Assembly (NCBI GenBank): GCA_045589215.1
Contig: JAZNOQ010000028.1
Location: forward strand, 1-38,383
Reading direction: 5' to 3'
Length of the DNA stretch: 38,383 nucleotides
Source: JAZNOQ01 sp045589215
Lineage (GTDB): Bacteria; Bacillota; Clostridia; Oscillospirales; CAG-272
In this document: positions 24,552 to 32,495 of the stretch, piece by piece
Position numbering within the stretch: position 1 is the stretch's first letter
How the letters are laid out: each line of letters begins with the position of its first letter
Translations under genes and position numbers: made by a program
The notes under the pieces: model-generated
Database searches by the model: none
Told to the model about the DNA's origin: nothing
What the model saw: only the letters and a program-made list of their open reading frames with translations

Positions 24552-24580
24552 ATTATACACGTTTCTCATTCGTTTGTCAA
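24552..24580 (-). promoter_or_regulatory. Consensus promoter of rpsU
   Basis: On the minus strand a perfect TTGACA (24580-24575), a 17-base spacer and a perfect TATAAT (24557-24552). The leader to the ATG is about 75 bases. Confidence 0.92.
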
Positions 24581-24666
24581 GAGTTAATTGCGTTATTTTT
24601 TTGCATTTTTACAAAAAAATCATAATTATCGAAAAAAGCAGAGCGTCTTTACACGCGTTCGTGCGG

Positions 24667-25452
24667 TCAATCCTCTTTTTGTTCCTTCTCTCTTCTCTTT
24701 GCGAAATGTGAGGGACTGACACCCATGCGCGACTTGAACATCTTGGAAAAATTACAAGCATCCTCATATCCCGAAAGCCGCGCCGCTTCCGAAACGCTGC
24801 ACCCACGCATAAGACACCGCTCCGCCTCTTCCATTCGCACCGAAATGAGATACTCCTGAATACTCTTCCCCGTTTTTTCCTTGAAAATACGTGAAAGATA
24901 GCGCCTGTCGAGGTTCATCTGCTCGGCGATGCGCTCAACCTTGACTTCCTGCATATACATCGCATGCACGTAGTCCTTCACGCGGCGCACGTAGTGCATA
25001 TTCCGCCCGTGATCTTTCGAAAAGAGCGTGGCATAAAAGAGAAAAAGCTCGGACGCAAGCACGTATTCGTTTACCCGTCCGTCGGACGAGGGGCAGAAAA
25101 AGATCCGTTCCGCGCCACTCGGCACATGAAAAACGGGCGGAAGCTCGGCAAACCGATCGGACAGCGCACCGTCAAATCCGATCCAACGATAATGCCACGG
25201 ATCCTCTCGGTCGGCAGAATAGACCGTCGTTTCCCCGGGCAGGATCCGAAAGATCTCCCCCGCCGAAACGCGGTAGGTCTCTCCCCCGACGGTGTAAAAG
25301 CCGACGCCCGACTCCACGTAGTGAAGGAGGGTATATTTTCGCACGGCAGGTCCATAGGTGTGCCCCGCGGCACAGTCCTCCCGTCCGTACACGATTGGAT
25401 TCAGATCCTTCAGGTGTCGGTTCATCAAAAAGGATTCTCTCGTTCGACTCAT
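24667..25452 (-). CDS. AraC-family transcriptional regulator next to melA
   Basis: A 261-residue regulator with an N-terminal cupin-like sugar-sensing domain (about 30-120, including VSAGEIFRILPGETT) and a C-terminal AraC DNA-binding domain with two helix-turn-helix units. The second is marked by ARLSGYEDACNFSKMFKSRMGVSPSHF. The start has GGAG seven bases upstream. It is divergent from the GH4 alpha-galactosidase gene, whose promoter has a poor -35, so activation of that gene in response to an alpha-galactoside such as melibiose or raffinose is likely. The ligand is inferred. Confidence 0.92.
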   Translation of the reverse strand: MSRTRESFLMNRHLKDLNPIVYGREDCAAGHTYGPAVRKYTLLHYVESGVGFYTVGGETYRVSAGEIFRILPGETTVYSADREDPWHYRWIGFDGALSDRFAELPPVFHVPSGAERIFFCPSSDGRVNEYVLASELFLFYATLFSKDHGRNMHYVRRVKDYVHAMYMQEVKVERIAEQMNLDRRYLSRIFKEKTGKSIQEYLISVRMEEAERCLMRGCSVSEAARLSGYEDACNFSKMFKSRMGVSPSHFAKRREKEQKED

Positions 25453-25482
25453 TTGATCGCTCCTCTCCGAATTTATAGTTAC

Positions 25483-25512
25483 ATTATACCATATTTCAGT
25501 TACCTAATGCAA
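25483..25512 (-). promoter_or_regulatory. Promoter of the melA-linked AraC regulator
   Basis: On the minus strand TTGCAT (25512-25507), an 18-base spacer and TATAAT (25488-25483). Confidence 0.75.
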
Positions 25513-25540
25513 TGGATTTTTCGAAAAAATTTGATATAAT
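25512..25540 (+). promoter_or_regulatory. Activator-type promoter of melA
   Basis: TATAAT at 25535-25540 has only ATGGAT at the expected -35 place (25512-25517). The two divergent -35 regions touch, so an AraC protein bound between them could act on both. Confidence 0.6.
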
Positions 25541-25632
25541 TGAATTAAACTCGGCAGAATTTATGATGTCGAACCGCCAAATCAAGCCGAACTGCAGAAG
25601 CGCGGTCGGCAAAAGCTCAAAGGAGGCACAAA

Positions 25633-26952
25633 ATGAAAATCACGTTTATGGGCGCAGGAAGCACCGTTTTCTCGAAAAACGTCCTCGGCGACACGATGCT
25701 GTGTGAACCCTTCCACGATATGGAGGTGGCACTTTATGACATCGACGGTCAGAGACTTGAGGAGTCCTATCTGCTCATCGAAAAGATGAATCAGTCGATC
25801 AATGAGGGACGCGCCACGATCAAGAAGTATCTCGGCGTCGAGAACCGCAAGGAGGCGCTTCGCGGCGCGGACTTCGTCGTTAACGCCATTCAGGTCGGAC
25901 TTTACGATCCCTGCACGATCATCGACTTCGAGATCCCGAAGAAGTACGGTCTCCGTCAGACGATCGGTGACACGCTTGGGATCGGCGGTATTTTCCGCGG
26001 CCTCAGAACGATCCACGTTCTGAAGGATTTTGCCCGCGATATGGAGGAGGTCTGCCCCGACGCGTGGTTCCTCAACTATACGAACCCGATGGCGATCCTT
26101 TCGGGCTATATGCAGAGACACACGGGCGTTAAGACGATCGGTCTTTGCCACAGCGTGCAGGTCTGCGTTTCGGGCCTTTTCAAGAAGCTCGAAATGGAGG
26201 AATACCTCGACGGGCATCAGGAGAAGATCGCAGGCATCAACCACATGGCGTGGCTCCTTGAGATCACCGACAAGGACGGCAACGACCTCTACCCCGAGAT
26301 CCGCCGCCGTGCGAAGATAAAAAATTCTTCGGAAAAGCACTCGGACATGGTGCGCTTCGACTATATCGACAAGCTCGGCTACTACTGCACCGAGTCGAGC
26401 GAGCATAACGCCGAGTACAATCCCTTCTTCATTAAGCAGGGGCGCGAGGATCTGATCGAAAAATTCAACATCCCGCTTGACGAATATCCGCGCCGCTGTG
26501 TCCGTCAGATCGAAAAATGGAAGGGGCAGTACGAATCCCTGATGTCGGGCAATGCGGTCGAGCATACGCGCTCGAGAGAGTATGCGTCGCACATTATGGA
26601 AGCGATCGTCACGGGCGTTCCCTACAAGATCGGCGGCAACGTGATCAACAACGGGCTGATCCCGAACCTGCATCCCGATGCTTGCGTCGAGGTCCCCTGC
26701 TTCGTCGACCGAAGCGGCATCACCCCGACCTACGTCGGTGCGCTTCCGACCCAGCTCGCGGCAATGAACTCAACGAACGTCTTCACCCAGCTCCTCACGA
26801 TCGAGGCGGCAGCTACGGGCAAGAAGGAGCTGATCTACAACGCCGCAATGATGGATCCCCTCACGGGTGCAAATCTGTCGACCGACGAGATCGTTGCGAT
26901 GTGCGACGAGCTTTACGCGGCACACGAGGCTGCGGGATACCCGATCCTTTGA
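25633..26952 (+). CDS. melA: Alpha-galactosidase, glycoside hydrolase family 4
   Basis: A 439-residue GH4 enzyme, which uses NAD+ and a divalent metal (Mn2+) and cleaves by an oxidation-elimination route. Visible are the dinucleotide site MGAGSTVF (6-13), NYTNPMAI (148-155), the metal cysteine in LCHSVQ (Cys172) and the metal histidine in GINHMAW. Long stretches recall E. coli MelA as I remember it, such as TESSEHNAEY and GREDLIEKF with LDEYPRRCV. AGGAGG lies six bases before the ATG. No signal peptide, so it hydrolyses imported alpha-galactosides in the cytoplasm, but no transporter is encoded nearby. Alpha-glucuronidase is a less likely GH4 alternative. Confidence 0.93.
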   Translation: MKITFMGAGSTVFSKNVLGDTMLCEPFHDMEVALYDIDGQRLEESYLLIEKMNQSINEGRATIKKYLGVENRKEALRGADFVVNAIQVGLYDPCTIIDFEIPKKYGLRQTIGDTLGIGGIFRGLRTIHVLKDFARDMEEVCPDAWFLNYTNPMAILSGYMQRHTGVKTIGLCHSVQVCVSGLFKKLEMEEYLDGHQEKIAGINHMAWLLEITDKDGNDLYPEIRRRAKIKNSSEKHSDMVRFDYIDKLGYYCTESSEHNAEYNPFFIKQGREDLIEKFNIPLDEYPRRCVRQIEKWKGQYESLMSGNAVEHTRSREYASHIMEAIVTGVPYKIGGNVINNGLIPNLHPDACVEVPCFVDRSGITPTYVGALPTQLAAMNSTNVFTQLLTIEAAATGKKELIYNAAMMDPLTGANLSTDEIVAMCDELYAAHEAAGYPIL

Positions 26953-26966
26953 TTTTAATAAAGCAG

Positions 26967-27005
26967 AAAAAGGACTGTCTCACGTAGGAGACAGCCCTTT
27001 TTTCT
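26967..27005. terminator. Bidirectional terminator between melA and the Ldh_2 gene
   Basis: ctgtctc and gagacag form the core of a stem (26974-26992) extended by aaaagg and cccttttt flanks. U-runs appear on either strand, so it serves both convergent genes. Confidence 0.85.
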
Positions 27006-27029
27006 ATTCAAATTCAAGCAGCGCTCGAA

Positions 27030-28160
27030 TTATACCTCCCAGGGGAAGGTATACTTGAGACCGAGCTCGTTACGAACGGCCTCCATTTCCTTCTGAACCG
27101 ACTCGTTGATCGGAACACCGTACTCACGAGCGAGGCGAACCTCATATTCCTTCTCACCTGCGGAGTAGATGCGATCTGCACCGGGAGCCTTCTTTGCCGA
27201 GCGGACCTCACGGATGATGTCGCCTGCATTCTTACGGCAAGCGTCCTCGCCGAGGAAGTGATCCGTGTCGATCGCGATGAAGAAGTGGCCGAGGTGGAAC
27301 GGAACCTTCTCGCCATTCGCGCCCTTGCCCGAAAGAGCCTTGCCGTAGCTGCCGCCCTGAAGAGCCGCAGAAAGAAGCTCAACGAACATAGCGTAGCCGT
27401 AGCCCTTGTAGCCTGCGCCCTCTTCGCCGGGGCCGCCGAGCGTGCAGAGAGCTGCCTCGCCGCGTGCCATAGCCTTCAGAGCCTCGTCAGCGGTGCCGAC
27501 GAATGCCTCGCCCTGAGGATTTACAAGTGCGCCTGCGGGAGCGTCCTTACCGATACGGGCGTAGTACTCGAGCTTACCGTTCTGATAAGTAGAGGAAGCA
27601 CCGTCGAAGTTAAAGTCGAAGGGCTCGTCGGTGGGGACACCGAGCGTCAGGGGGTTCGTACCAAACATACCCTCAACACCGAAGGTAGGAGCAACGGTGG
27701 GGCGTGCGTTCGTACCGGTCAGACCGACACAGCCTGCCTCTGCTGCCATCGAGGTGTAGTAGCCTGCAATACCGTAGTGGCAGGAGTTGCGGACAACGAC
27801 CATACCCATACCGTACTTCTTCGCCTTTTCGATCGCCATCTTCATCGACTTGTAGCCGATGACCTGACCCATACCGTCGTGGCCGTCAACAACTGCGGTG
27901 GTCTCGGTCTCCTTGATGATCTCGAAGTTTGTTACGGGATTCTGGATCCCTGCCTTGATGCGGTCGAGGTAGACCGGCTTGAAACGGTTTACACCGTGGG
28001 ACTCAATGCCTCTCTTATCACTTTCGAGCAGGACGTCTGCGCAGATTTCTGCGTCCTCGCGGGGAATGCCGTAGCCGACGAAGGAGTCGATTACGAAATT
28101 CGTAATGGTATTCCAGTCGACAATGTTCTTCGGATTGTTAGCAGCAGGATTCGTTGCCAT
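27030..28160 (-). CDS. Ldh_2 (malate/L-lactate/ureidoglycolate) family NAD(P) oxidoreductase
   Basis: A 376-residue type-2 malate/lactate dehydrogenase, which oxidises a 2-hydroxy acid to the 2-oxo acid with NAD(P)+. Family features include ESDKRGIESHGVNRF (His-containing catalytic segment near residue 55), VVRNSCHYGIAGYYT, GTNPLTLGVPT and the glycine-rich GGPGEEGAGYKGYGYAMFVE. The ATG follows GAAAGGTG. Codon choice is uniform and strong (GGT, AAG, GAG), and the promoter is near consensus, suggesting high expression. It stands alone, convergent with melA. Which hydroxy acid it uses cannot be told from the sequence. Confidence 0.9.
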   Translation of the reverse strand: MATNPAANNPKNIVDWNTITNFVIDSFVGYGIPREDAEICADVLLESDKRGIESHGVNRFKPVYLDRIKAGIQNPVTNFEIIKETETTAVVDGHDGMGQVIGYKSMKMAIEKAKKYGMGMVVVRNSCHYGIAGYYTSMAAEAGCVGLTGTNARPTVAPTFGVEGMFGTNPLTLGVPTDEPFDFNFDGASSTYQNGKLEYYARIGKDAPAGALVNPQGEAFVGTADEALKAMARGEAALCTLGGPGEEGAGYKGYGYAMFVELLSAALQGGSYGKALSGKGANGEKVPFHLGHFFIAIDTDHFLGEDACRKNAGDIIREVRSAKKAPGADRIYSAGEKEYEVRLAREYGVPINESVQKEMEAVRNELGLKYTFPWEV

Positions 28161-28224
28161 TGTTTTAACACCTTTCGTAGTTCTGATTTTTTTGAGGAAT
28201 TTAGCACATCCTCATACAAATTTT

Positions 28225-28253
28225 ATTATATCACAAATTTTTCGGGATTGCAA
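28225..28253 (-). promoter_or_regulatory. Promoter of the Ldh_2-family gene
   Basis: On the minus strand TTGCAA (28253-28248), a 17-base spacer and TATAAT (28230-28225). Confidence 0.82.
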
Positions 28254-28344
28254 GAGCATTATACAAGATTTCCCATTTGTTTTTCAAAAATCTTTTGTAT
28301 ATTTCGCCCCGTTCTCATCATTTTCAAACCCGTCCTCTTCTTTT

Positions 28345-28389
28345 CGTGAAAAAAGAAGGACCGCTCCGAAGGAAAAGCGAAGCGATCCT
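28345..28389 (-). terminator. Terminator of the hpt operon
   Basis: On the minus strand AGGATCGCT (28389-28381) pairs with AGCGGTCCT (28365-28357), one G-T pair included, followed by TCTTTTTT. It ends the hpt-membrane protein transcript. Confidence 0.83.
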
Positions 28390-28410
28390 GATTATTTACT
28401 TTTGGCGTGC

Positions 28411-28728
28411 TTACAGGCAGACGATAAAGAGCCACGCAAGAACTGCCGTAATGATCGCGGAGAACGAGATCGCGGGAAGCGCGAGCACGACCGCCACGAT
28501 CGAGGCGATAAAGACAACGATACCGAACACGCGGCACTTGTTCTTCTTCATGCCGAGAAGTCCGAAGATGCCCGCAAGAAGCATCAGCACTCCGACCGCC
28601 GCCGATGCGATCGCACCGACGTTCAGTGCGAGGATCGCCTTGACTGCAGAAACGGGCGAATAGATGCCCCAGATGATATAGATAATGCTGATCACGACAC
28701 GAAGGACGTTCTTTGTTCCCTTTTTCAT
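28411..28728 (-). CDS. Small multi-spanning membrane protein of unknown function
   Basis: A 105-residue hydrophobic protein with three to four predicted transmembrane helices (about 9-27, 35-58, 66-83 and 87-104). Short basic segments (MKKGTKN, then MKKNKCR near 60) suggest cytoplasmic ends and loops. AAAGGAGC lies eight bases before the ATG. It starts 20 bases after hpt and shares its promoter and terminator, so the two are co-transcribed. I do not recognise the family, and no catalytic motif is visible. Confidence 0.75.
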   Translation of the reverse strand: MKKGTKNVLRVVISIIYIIWGIYSPVSAVKAILALNVGAIASAAVGVLMLLAGIFGLLGMKKNKCRVFGIVVFIASIVAVVLALPAISFSAIITAVLAWLFIVCL

Positions 28729-28748
28729 AACAGTCGCTCCTTTTCCGT

Positions 28749-29306
28749 TCAGGCTTCCGAATCGTATTCGGCGATGTACGGCAGGTTTCTGTAATACTCA
28801 CCGCAGTCAAGCCCGTAGCCGATGACGAACAGATCGGGGATCGTAAAGAGCGTCATATCGGCGTTGAATTCGACAACGCGCCGATCAGGCTTATCAAGTA
28901 GCGTCACAACGCGCAGAGAAAGCGGATTACGCAGCTTCAGCATCGCAACGATATCGCGCAGAGTTCTGCCCGTGTCGATGATATCCTCGACGATGATCAC
29001 GTGATAGTTGCTGATGTCCCTGTCAAGATCCATCGTGATCTTGACGACACCCGTGGAGACCGTCCCCTGATAATAGCTCTTCGCGCACATAAAGCCGATC
29101 TCACACGGCACGGTGATCGCGCGGCAGAGGTCTGCCATAAACACGAACGCACCCTTGAGAATGCTGACGAGCAGGATCGGACGGCCGTCATACGACTCGC
29201 TGATCTTCTCCCCCGCGCGCTTGATCGCTTCTTTGATCTCGCTTTCGGTGATCAGAACTCGCTTGATCTTTTTGTTAAAATCCTCGACAGAGTAGATATT
29301 TTCCAT
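28749..29306 (-). CDS. hpt: Hypoxanthine phosphoribosyltransferase
   Basis: A 185-residue purine salvage enzyme that converts hypoxanthine or guanine and PRPP to IMP or GMP. The PRPP-binding motif VIIVEDIIDTGRTLRDI, the upstream VSILKGAFVFMADLCRAI and the C-terminal YGLDCGEYYRNLPYI are all standard. Length is normal. It is the first gene of a two-gene transcript with a small membrane protein. The promoter is close to consensus. No oddities. Confidence 0.96.
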   Translation of the reverse strand: MENIYSVEDFNKKIKRVLITESEIKEAIKRAGEKISESYDGRPILLVSILKGAFVFMADLCRAITVPCEIGFMCAKSYYQGTVSTGVVKITMDLDRDISNYHVIIVEDIIDTGRTLRDIVAMLKLRNPLSLRVVTLLDKPDRRVVEFNADMTLFTIPDLFVIGYGLDCGEYYRNLPYIAEYDSEA

Positions 29307-29338
29307 TTTTGACTCTCGCTTTCGTGAAGGATATTGTC

Positions 29339-29367
29339 ATTATAGCATATCCTTTGTCGAATTTCAA
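29339..29367 (-). promoter_or_regulatory. Promoter of hpt
   Basis: On the minus strand TTGAAA (29367-29362), a 17-base spacer and TATAAT (29344-29339). Confidence 0.8.
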
Positions 29368-29420
29368 GCACATTACGGAATTTTTTTGACATCCGCTTTT
29401 ACGTGCATCAAAAGACCTTT

Positions 29421-31664
29421 CTATCGAGGGGTTATGCAGAAGCAATAAGTCCCGTTTTCCCTACCTTCCTTTATGATCGTCATTTCACCAAAGTCAAAGG
29501 AACACGCGATTTCGTCCGGAACCTGTACGGTATATTCAAAGCAGTCGTCCTGCTTTTTCCACTTCACCGAGATCCTGCCGAACACAGTATCGTAATGGCC
29601 GCTTGCCGATGTGATACCTCCGCTTGTATCGAAAAACGGAGCGAAGGTCACCCTTCGGAAGCTTTCACCGACCGAGGGACGAATGCCGAGACAGTATTCG
29701 TACATCCATTCGGTGCACGAGCCGAAGGAATAGTGATTGAAGGAGTTCATTCCCGGACGGATACCGTTTTCAACGGTATAGCTGTCCCAATGCTCCCATA
29801 TGGTCGTGGCTCCGTTGATCACCGAATATCCCCAGCCGGGGAATTCGGTGCTTGTCAAGAGAGCATACGCAATATCCGACCTCCCGATGTCGCAAAGCGT
29901 GGGAAGGAGAAATTTGATCCCGAGGAAGCCCGTCGTGAGCTTTCCATGATCCTCCCTGAATTTGCGCACAAGATTCTTTGTGACCTCACCCTTGTCAATC
30001 ACTCCAAACTGATAGGCAATCACATAAAGGCTCTGCGTATCCGAACGGATCTTACCGTCTTCATCGATGAACTGCTTTCGGAACGCCGTCTTTACCCTTT
30101 CGTACAGATCGGCGTAGTACTCCTCCTCGGTATCTCCTATCACGCTACACATCCACTGTGCAAGCCTTGCGGCTCTGGCGTAATAGAGCGTGGAGACTGC
30201 CTCCTTGCTCGACGGCTTGCCGAGAGAAAGCCAATCTCCGTACGAGCCCTTCCCACTCCTGATCCCGTCAGGGCTTTCGGTCTCGTAATAGGCAAGAAGC
30301 TTTTTGACAGCAGGAAGATTGTCCCGTATCACCCTTTTGTCGCCGTACATAACGTAGTGGTCGTAAGGAATCTCCGCGATCGCCTCGCACCAGCCTGCCG
30401 CCGCGTCCCGCCCCGTATACGCGTAGCTTCCGACGGGAGGGACGGGGGCGACTGCGGGGATCACGCCGTTACCAAGCTGAGCGTCACGGATATCTGCAAG
30501 GTATTTTTCGTAAAACACCTTGCAGTCCATATTCCACATTGCACTCCCCGCAAAGATCTGCGCGTCGGCAGTCCATCCGAGCCGCTCGTCCCTTTGAGGA
30601 CAGTCGGTGGGGACGTTCAGGAAATTGTCCCTCTGTCCCCAAAGCGCGTTCTCGTATATTTTGTTGACGATCTCGTCAGAGCACGAAAACGAGCCCGTCG
30701 GGGTGAGATCCGAATACATCGCCTCGGCGGTAACGTCGCATATCTCCACATTGCCCGTTGTCGTGATCTCCGCATACTGAAAGCCGTGGTACGTAAAGAT
30801 CGGACGGAAGTGCTCTTCACCGTTCCCGCTGAGAATATAGGTGTCGGTCGCCTCTGCCTTACGAAGGTTCTCGGTGTACAGCATCCCGTCCTGCAGCAGC
30901 TCTCCGTGGCGTAAAACCACCTGTCCGCCCCTTTCTCCGCGAAATGCACAGGAAAGCACCCCCGCGATATTCTGCCCTACGTCGTAAAGATAGGCATTCC
31001 CGTTTTTCGAAACAAGCCTTGGTCTGAAAATATGCTTTGTAACGATAGGCGGCACCTTGACTTCATCAAGATACAGATTTCTCGAAAACTTAAAAACCGT
31101 TTCCTCGGCATAGTCCCACGCCGCGTCGTCGTAGTCGGGGGAAGAAAAGCTTCCGAGGTCAAATCTTCCGTCAACGTATTCGCCCATATAAATGTCGGAG
31201 CGCCTGATGGCTCCGTCCGTAGCGCGCCAGCTCTTATCGCTGCTGATCTCTTCTGTGTGACCGTCACGGTACTCGATCCGTATTAGTGCGGTAAATTCAA
31301 CACGGTCACTGTAGCCGCACCGCTTGAATGCATAATTCGAGCCGAGATGACCGACCGCCCAACCGTCGCCAAGAACCACGCCGATCGCGTTTTTTTCGGT
31401 CAGTCTGCCCGTAATATCGTAACGCACGAACGGAAGCTTCTTGCGGTAATCCACCCATCCCGGGGACAGATAATCGCTTGATACCGCTTCCCCGTTCAGA
31501 TACGCCTTGTACACTCCGAGCGCACTGACAAAAAGCGTTGCTCTTTCAACCTCTCCCGAGAGATCAAAAACTTTTCTGAAATACGGAGACGGATTTCCGT
31601 ATTTGTCGTCAGCCGATTTATATTCACCGGTTTGATACGTGATCCATTTTGAGTCAAAAATCAT
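29421..31664 (-). CDS. Alpha-L-rhamnosidase, glycoside hydrolase family 78
   Basis: A 747-residue GH78 enzyme that releases terminal alpha-L-rhamnose from plant glycans or rhamnosides by inversion. The N-terminal beta-sandwich modules (about 1-300) include PYFRKVFDLSGEVERATLFV, a typical opening. The (alpha/alpha)6 barrel holds the family signature CPQRDERLGWTADAQ, with the general acid Glu360 expected in it. The C-terminal beta domain follows FNHYSFGSCTEWMYEY. No signal peptide, so it acts in the cytoplasm on imported material. GGAGAG lies six bases before the ATG. It follows the SGNH gene by 46 bases, in a probable operon. I saw no clear terminator after its stop. Confidence 0.94.
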   Translation of the reverse strand: MIFDSKWITYQTGEYKSADDKYGNPSPYFRKVFDLSGEVERATLFVSALGVYKAYLNGEAVSSDYLSPGWVDYRKKLPFVRYDITGRLTEKNAIGVVLGDGWAVGHLGSNYAFKRCGYSDRVEFTALIRIEYRDGHTEEISSDKSWRATDGAIRRSDIYMGEYVDGRFDLGSFSSPDYDDAAWDYAEETVFKFSRNLYLDEVKVPPIVTKHIFRPRLVSKNGNAYLYDVGQNIAGVLSCAFRGERGGQVVLRHGELLQDGMLYTENLRKAEATDTYILSGNGEEHFRPIFTYHGFQYAEITTTGNVEICDVTAEAMYSDLTPTGSFSCSDEIVNKIYENALWGQRDNFLNVPTDCPQRDERLGWTADAQIFAGSAMWNMDCKVFYEKYLADIRDAQLGNGVIPAVAPVPPVGSYAYTGRDAAAGWCEAIAEIPYDHYVMYGDKRVIRDNLPAVKKLLAYYETESPDGIRSGKGSYGDWLSLGKPSSKEAVSTLYYARAARLAQWMCSVIGDTEEEYYADLYERVKTAFRKQFIDEDGKIRSDTQSLYVIAYQFGVIDKGEVTKNLVRKFREDHGKLTTGFLGIKFLLPTLCDIGRSDIAYALLTSTEFPGWGYSVINGATTIWEHWDSYTVENGIRPGMNSFNHYSFGSCTEWMYEYCLGIRPSVGESFRRVTFAPFFDTSGGITSASGHYDTVFGRISVKWKKQDDCFEYTVQVPDEIACSFDFGEMTIIKEGRENGTYCFCITPR

Positions 31665-31710
31665 CTACTGCTCTCCTCTGACTGTATGATGCTCGGTTTA
31701 CAAGGTCGGG

Positions 31711-32433
31711 CTATTTTCGGAACATCGTTGTTTCTTCCTTCTGAAGGCTTTGTGTGTCTCCCATAATCATATCGTACAGACTGTCCGCAAAAAGCCAATG
31801 CATTTCGGGAGTGGGATGATTGATCCTGTTTGCAAGCAGCATCGTGATATCCTGCGTTTTTGACAGCTCCTTCCAGGTTGAGTAGCAGTCACAAACAGCA
31901 ACCCCGGATCTCTCTGCCACCTCAATCGCCGCAGCAATGTACTTGTCCATTTTCCCGCTGTTTTGCATTTCGGCGGTTTTGATAGCGTAGCTGTAATGCT
32001 CCTTTGGGGTATCGTCCGCAACGTACGTATTGAGCATATTCGGGGTCATAAAAATAACGTCAAGTCCTGCACCGGTGCATCCCTTGAAGATGCTCTCAAG
32101 TGCCGTAAGATAGTCCTCAAGGCCACGGTTTACGTCGTTCAGCCCGAAGCATACGATCACGAGATCGGGCTCGTGAATGAGGACCTGACGCTCGAGCCGA
32201 GCGAGGGAGTCCTTTGCGGTCGTTCCGCCGATGGAGGCATTGATCATATTCACGGGGACGTACGAGCGGAATTGGTTCAGCTTTCTTCTCAGAAGATTCC
32301 AGTACACGCTTTCGTAATCAATATACCCGTTAAACGCGCCGTGCGATACGCTGTCTCCGAAAATTACGATGTTTATGGGGCCGTGCTCGGAAAGTCCGTG
32401 ACGGTCCATCATAATTTTATCCTTGATCTTCAT
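31711..32433 (-). CDS. SGNH/GDSL-family hydrolase (esterase)
   Basis: A 240-residue SGNH hydrolase. Block I is VIFGDSVSHG with catalytic Ser28, block II is ASIGGTT (oxyanion glycine), block III is FGLNDVNRG (Asn), and a histidine in NRINHPTPEMHW fits the catalytic His region. The frame is open 22 codons upstream, but MKIKDKI at 32433, with GGAG eight bases before it, starts the fold. No signal peptide. Placed between the amidase and rhamnosidase genes, it could be a carbohydrate deacetylase acting on acetylated plant oligosaccharides; that role is inferred from position. Confidence 0.88.
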   Translation of the reverse strand: MKIKDKIMMDRHGLSEHGPINIVIFGDSVSHGAFNGYIDYESVYWNLLRRKLNQFRSYVPVNMINASIGGTTAKDSLARLERQVLIHEPDLVIVCFGLNDVNRGLEDYLTALESIFKGCTGAGLDVIFMTPNMLNTYVADDTPKEHYSYAIKTAEMQNSGKMDKYIAAAIEVAERSGVAVCDCYSTWKELSKTQDITMLLANRINHPTPEMHWLFADSLYDMIMGDTQSLQKEETTMFRK

Positions 32434-32495
32434 AGCTCGATCTCCGTTTCCTGTTTTTCTGCTTTCAGGCACCTGACATACGGATGCAGACAAAT

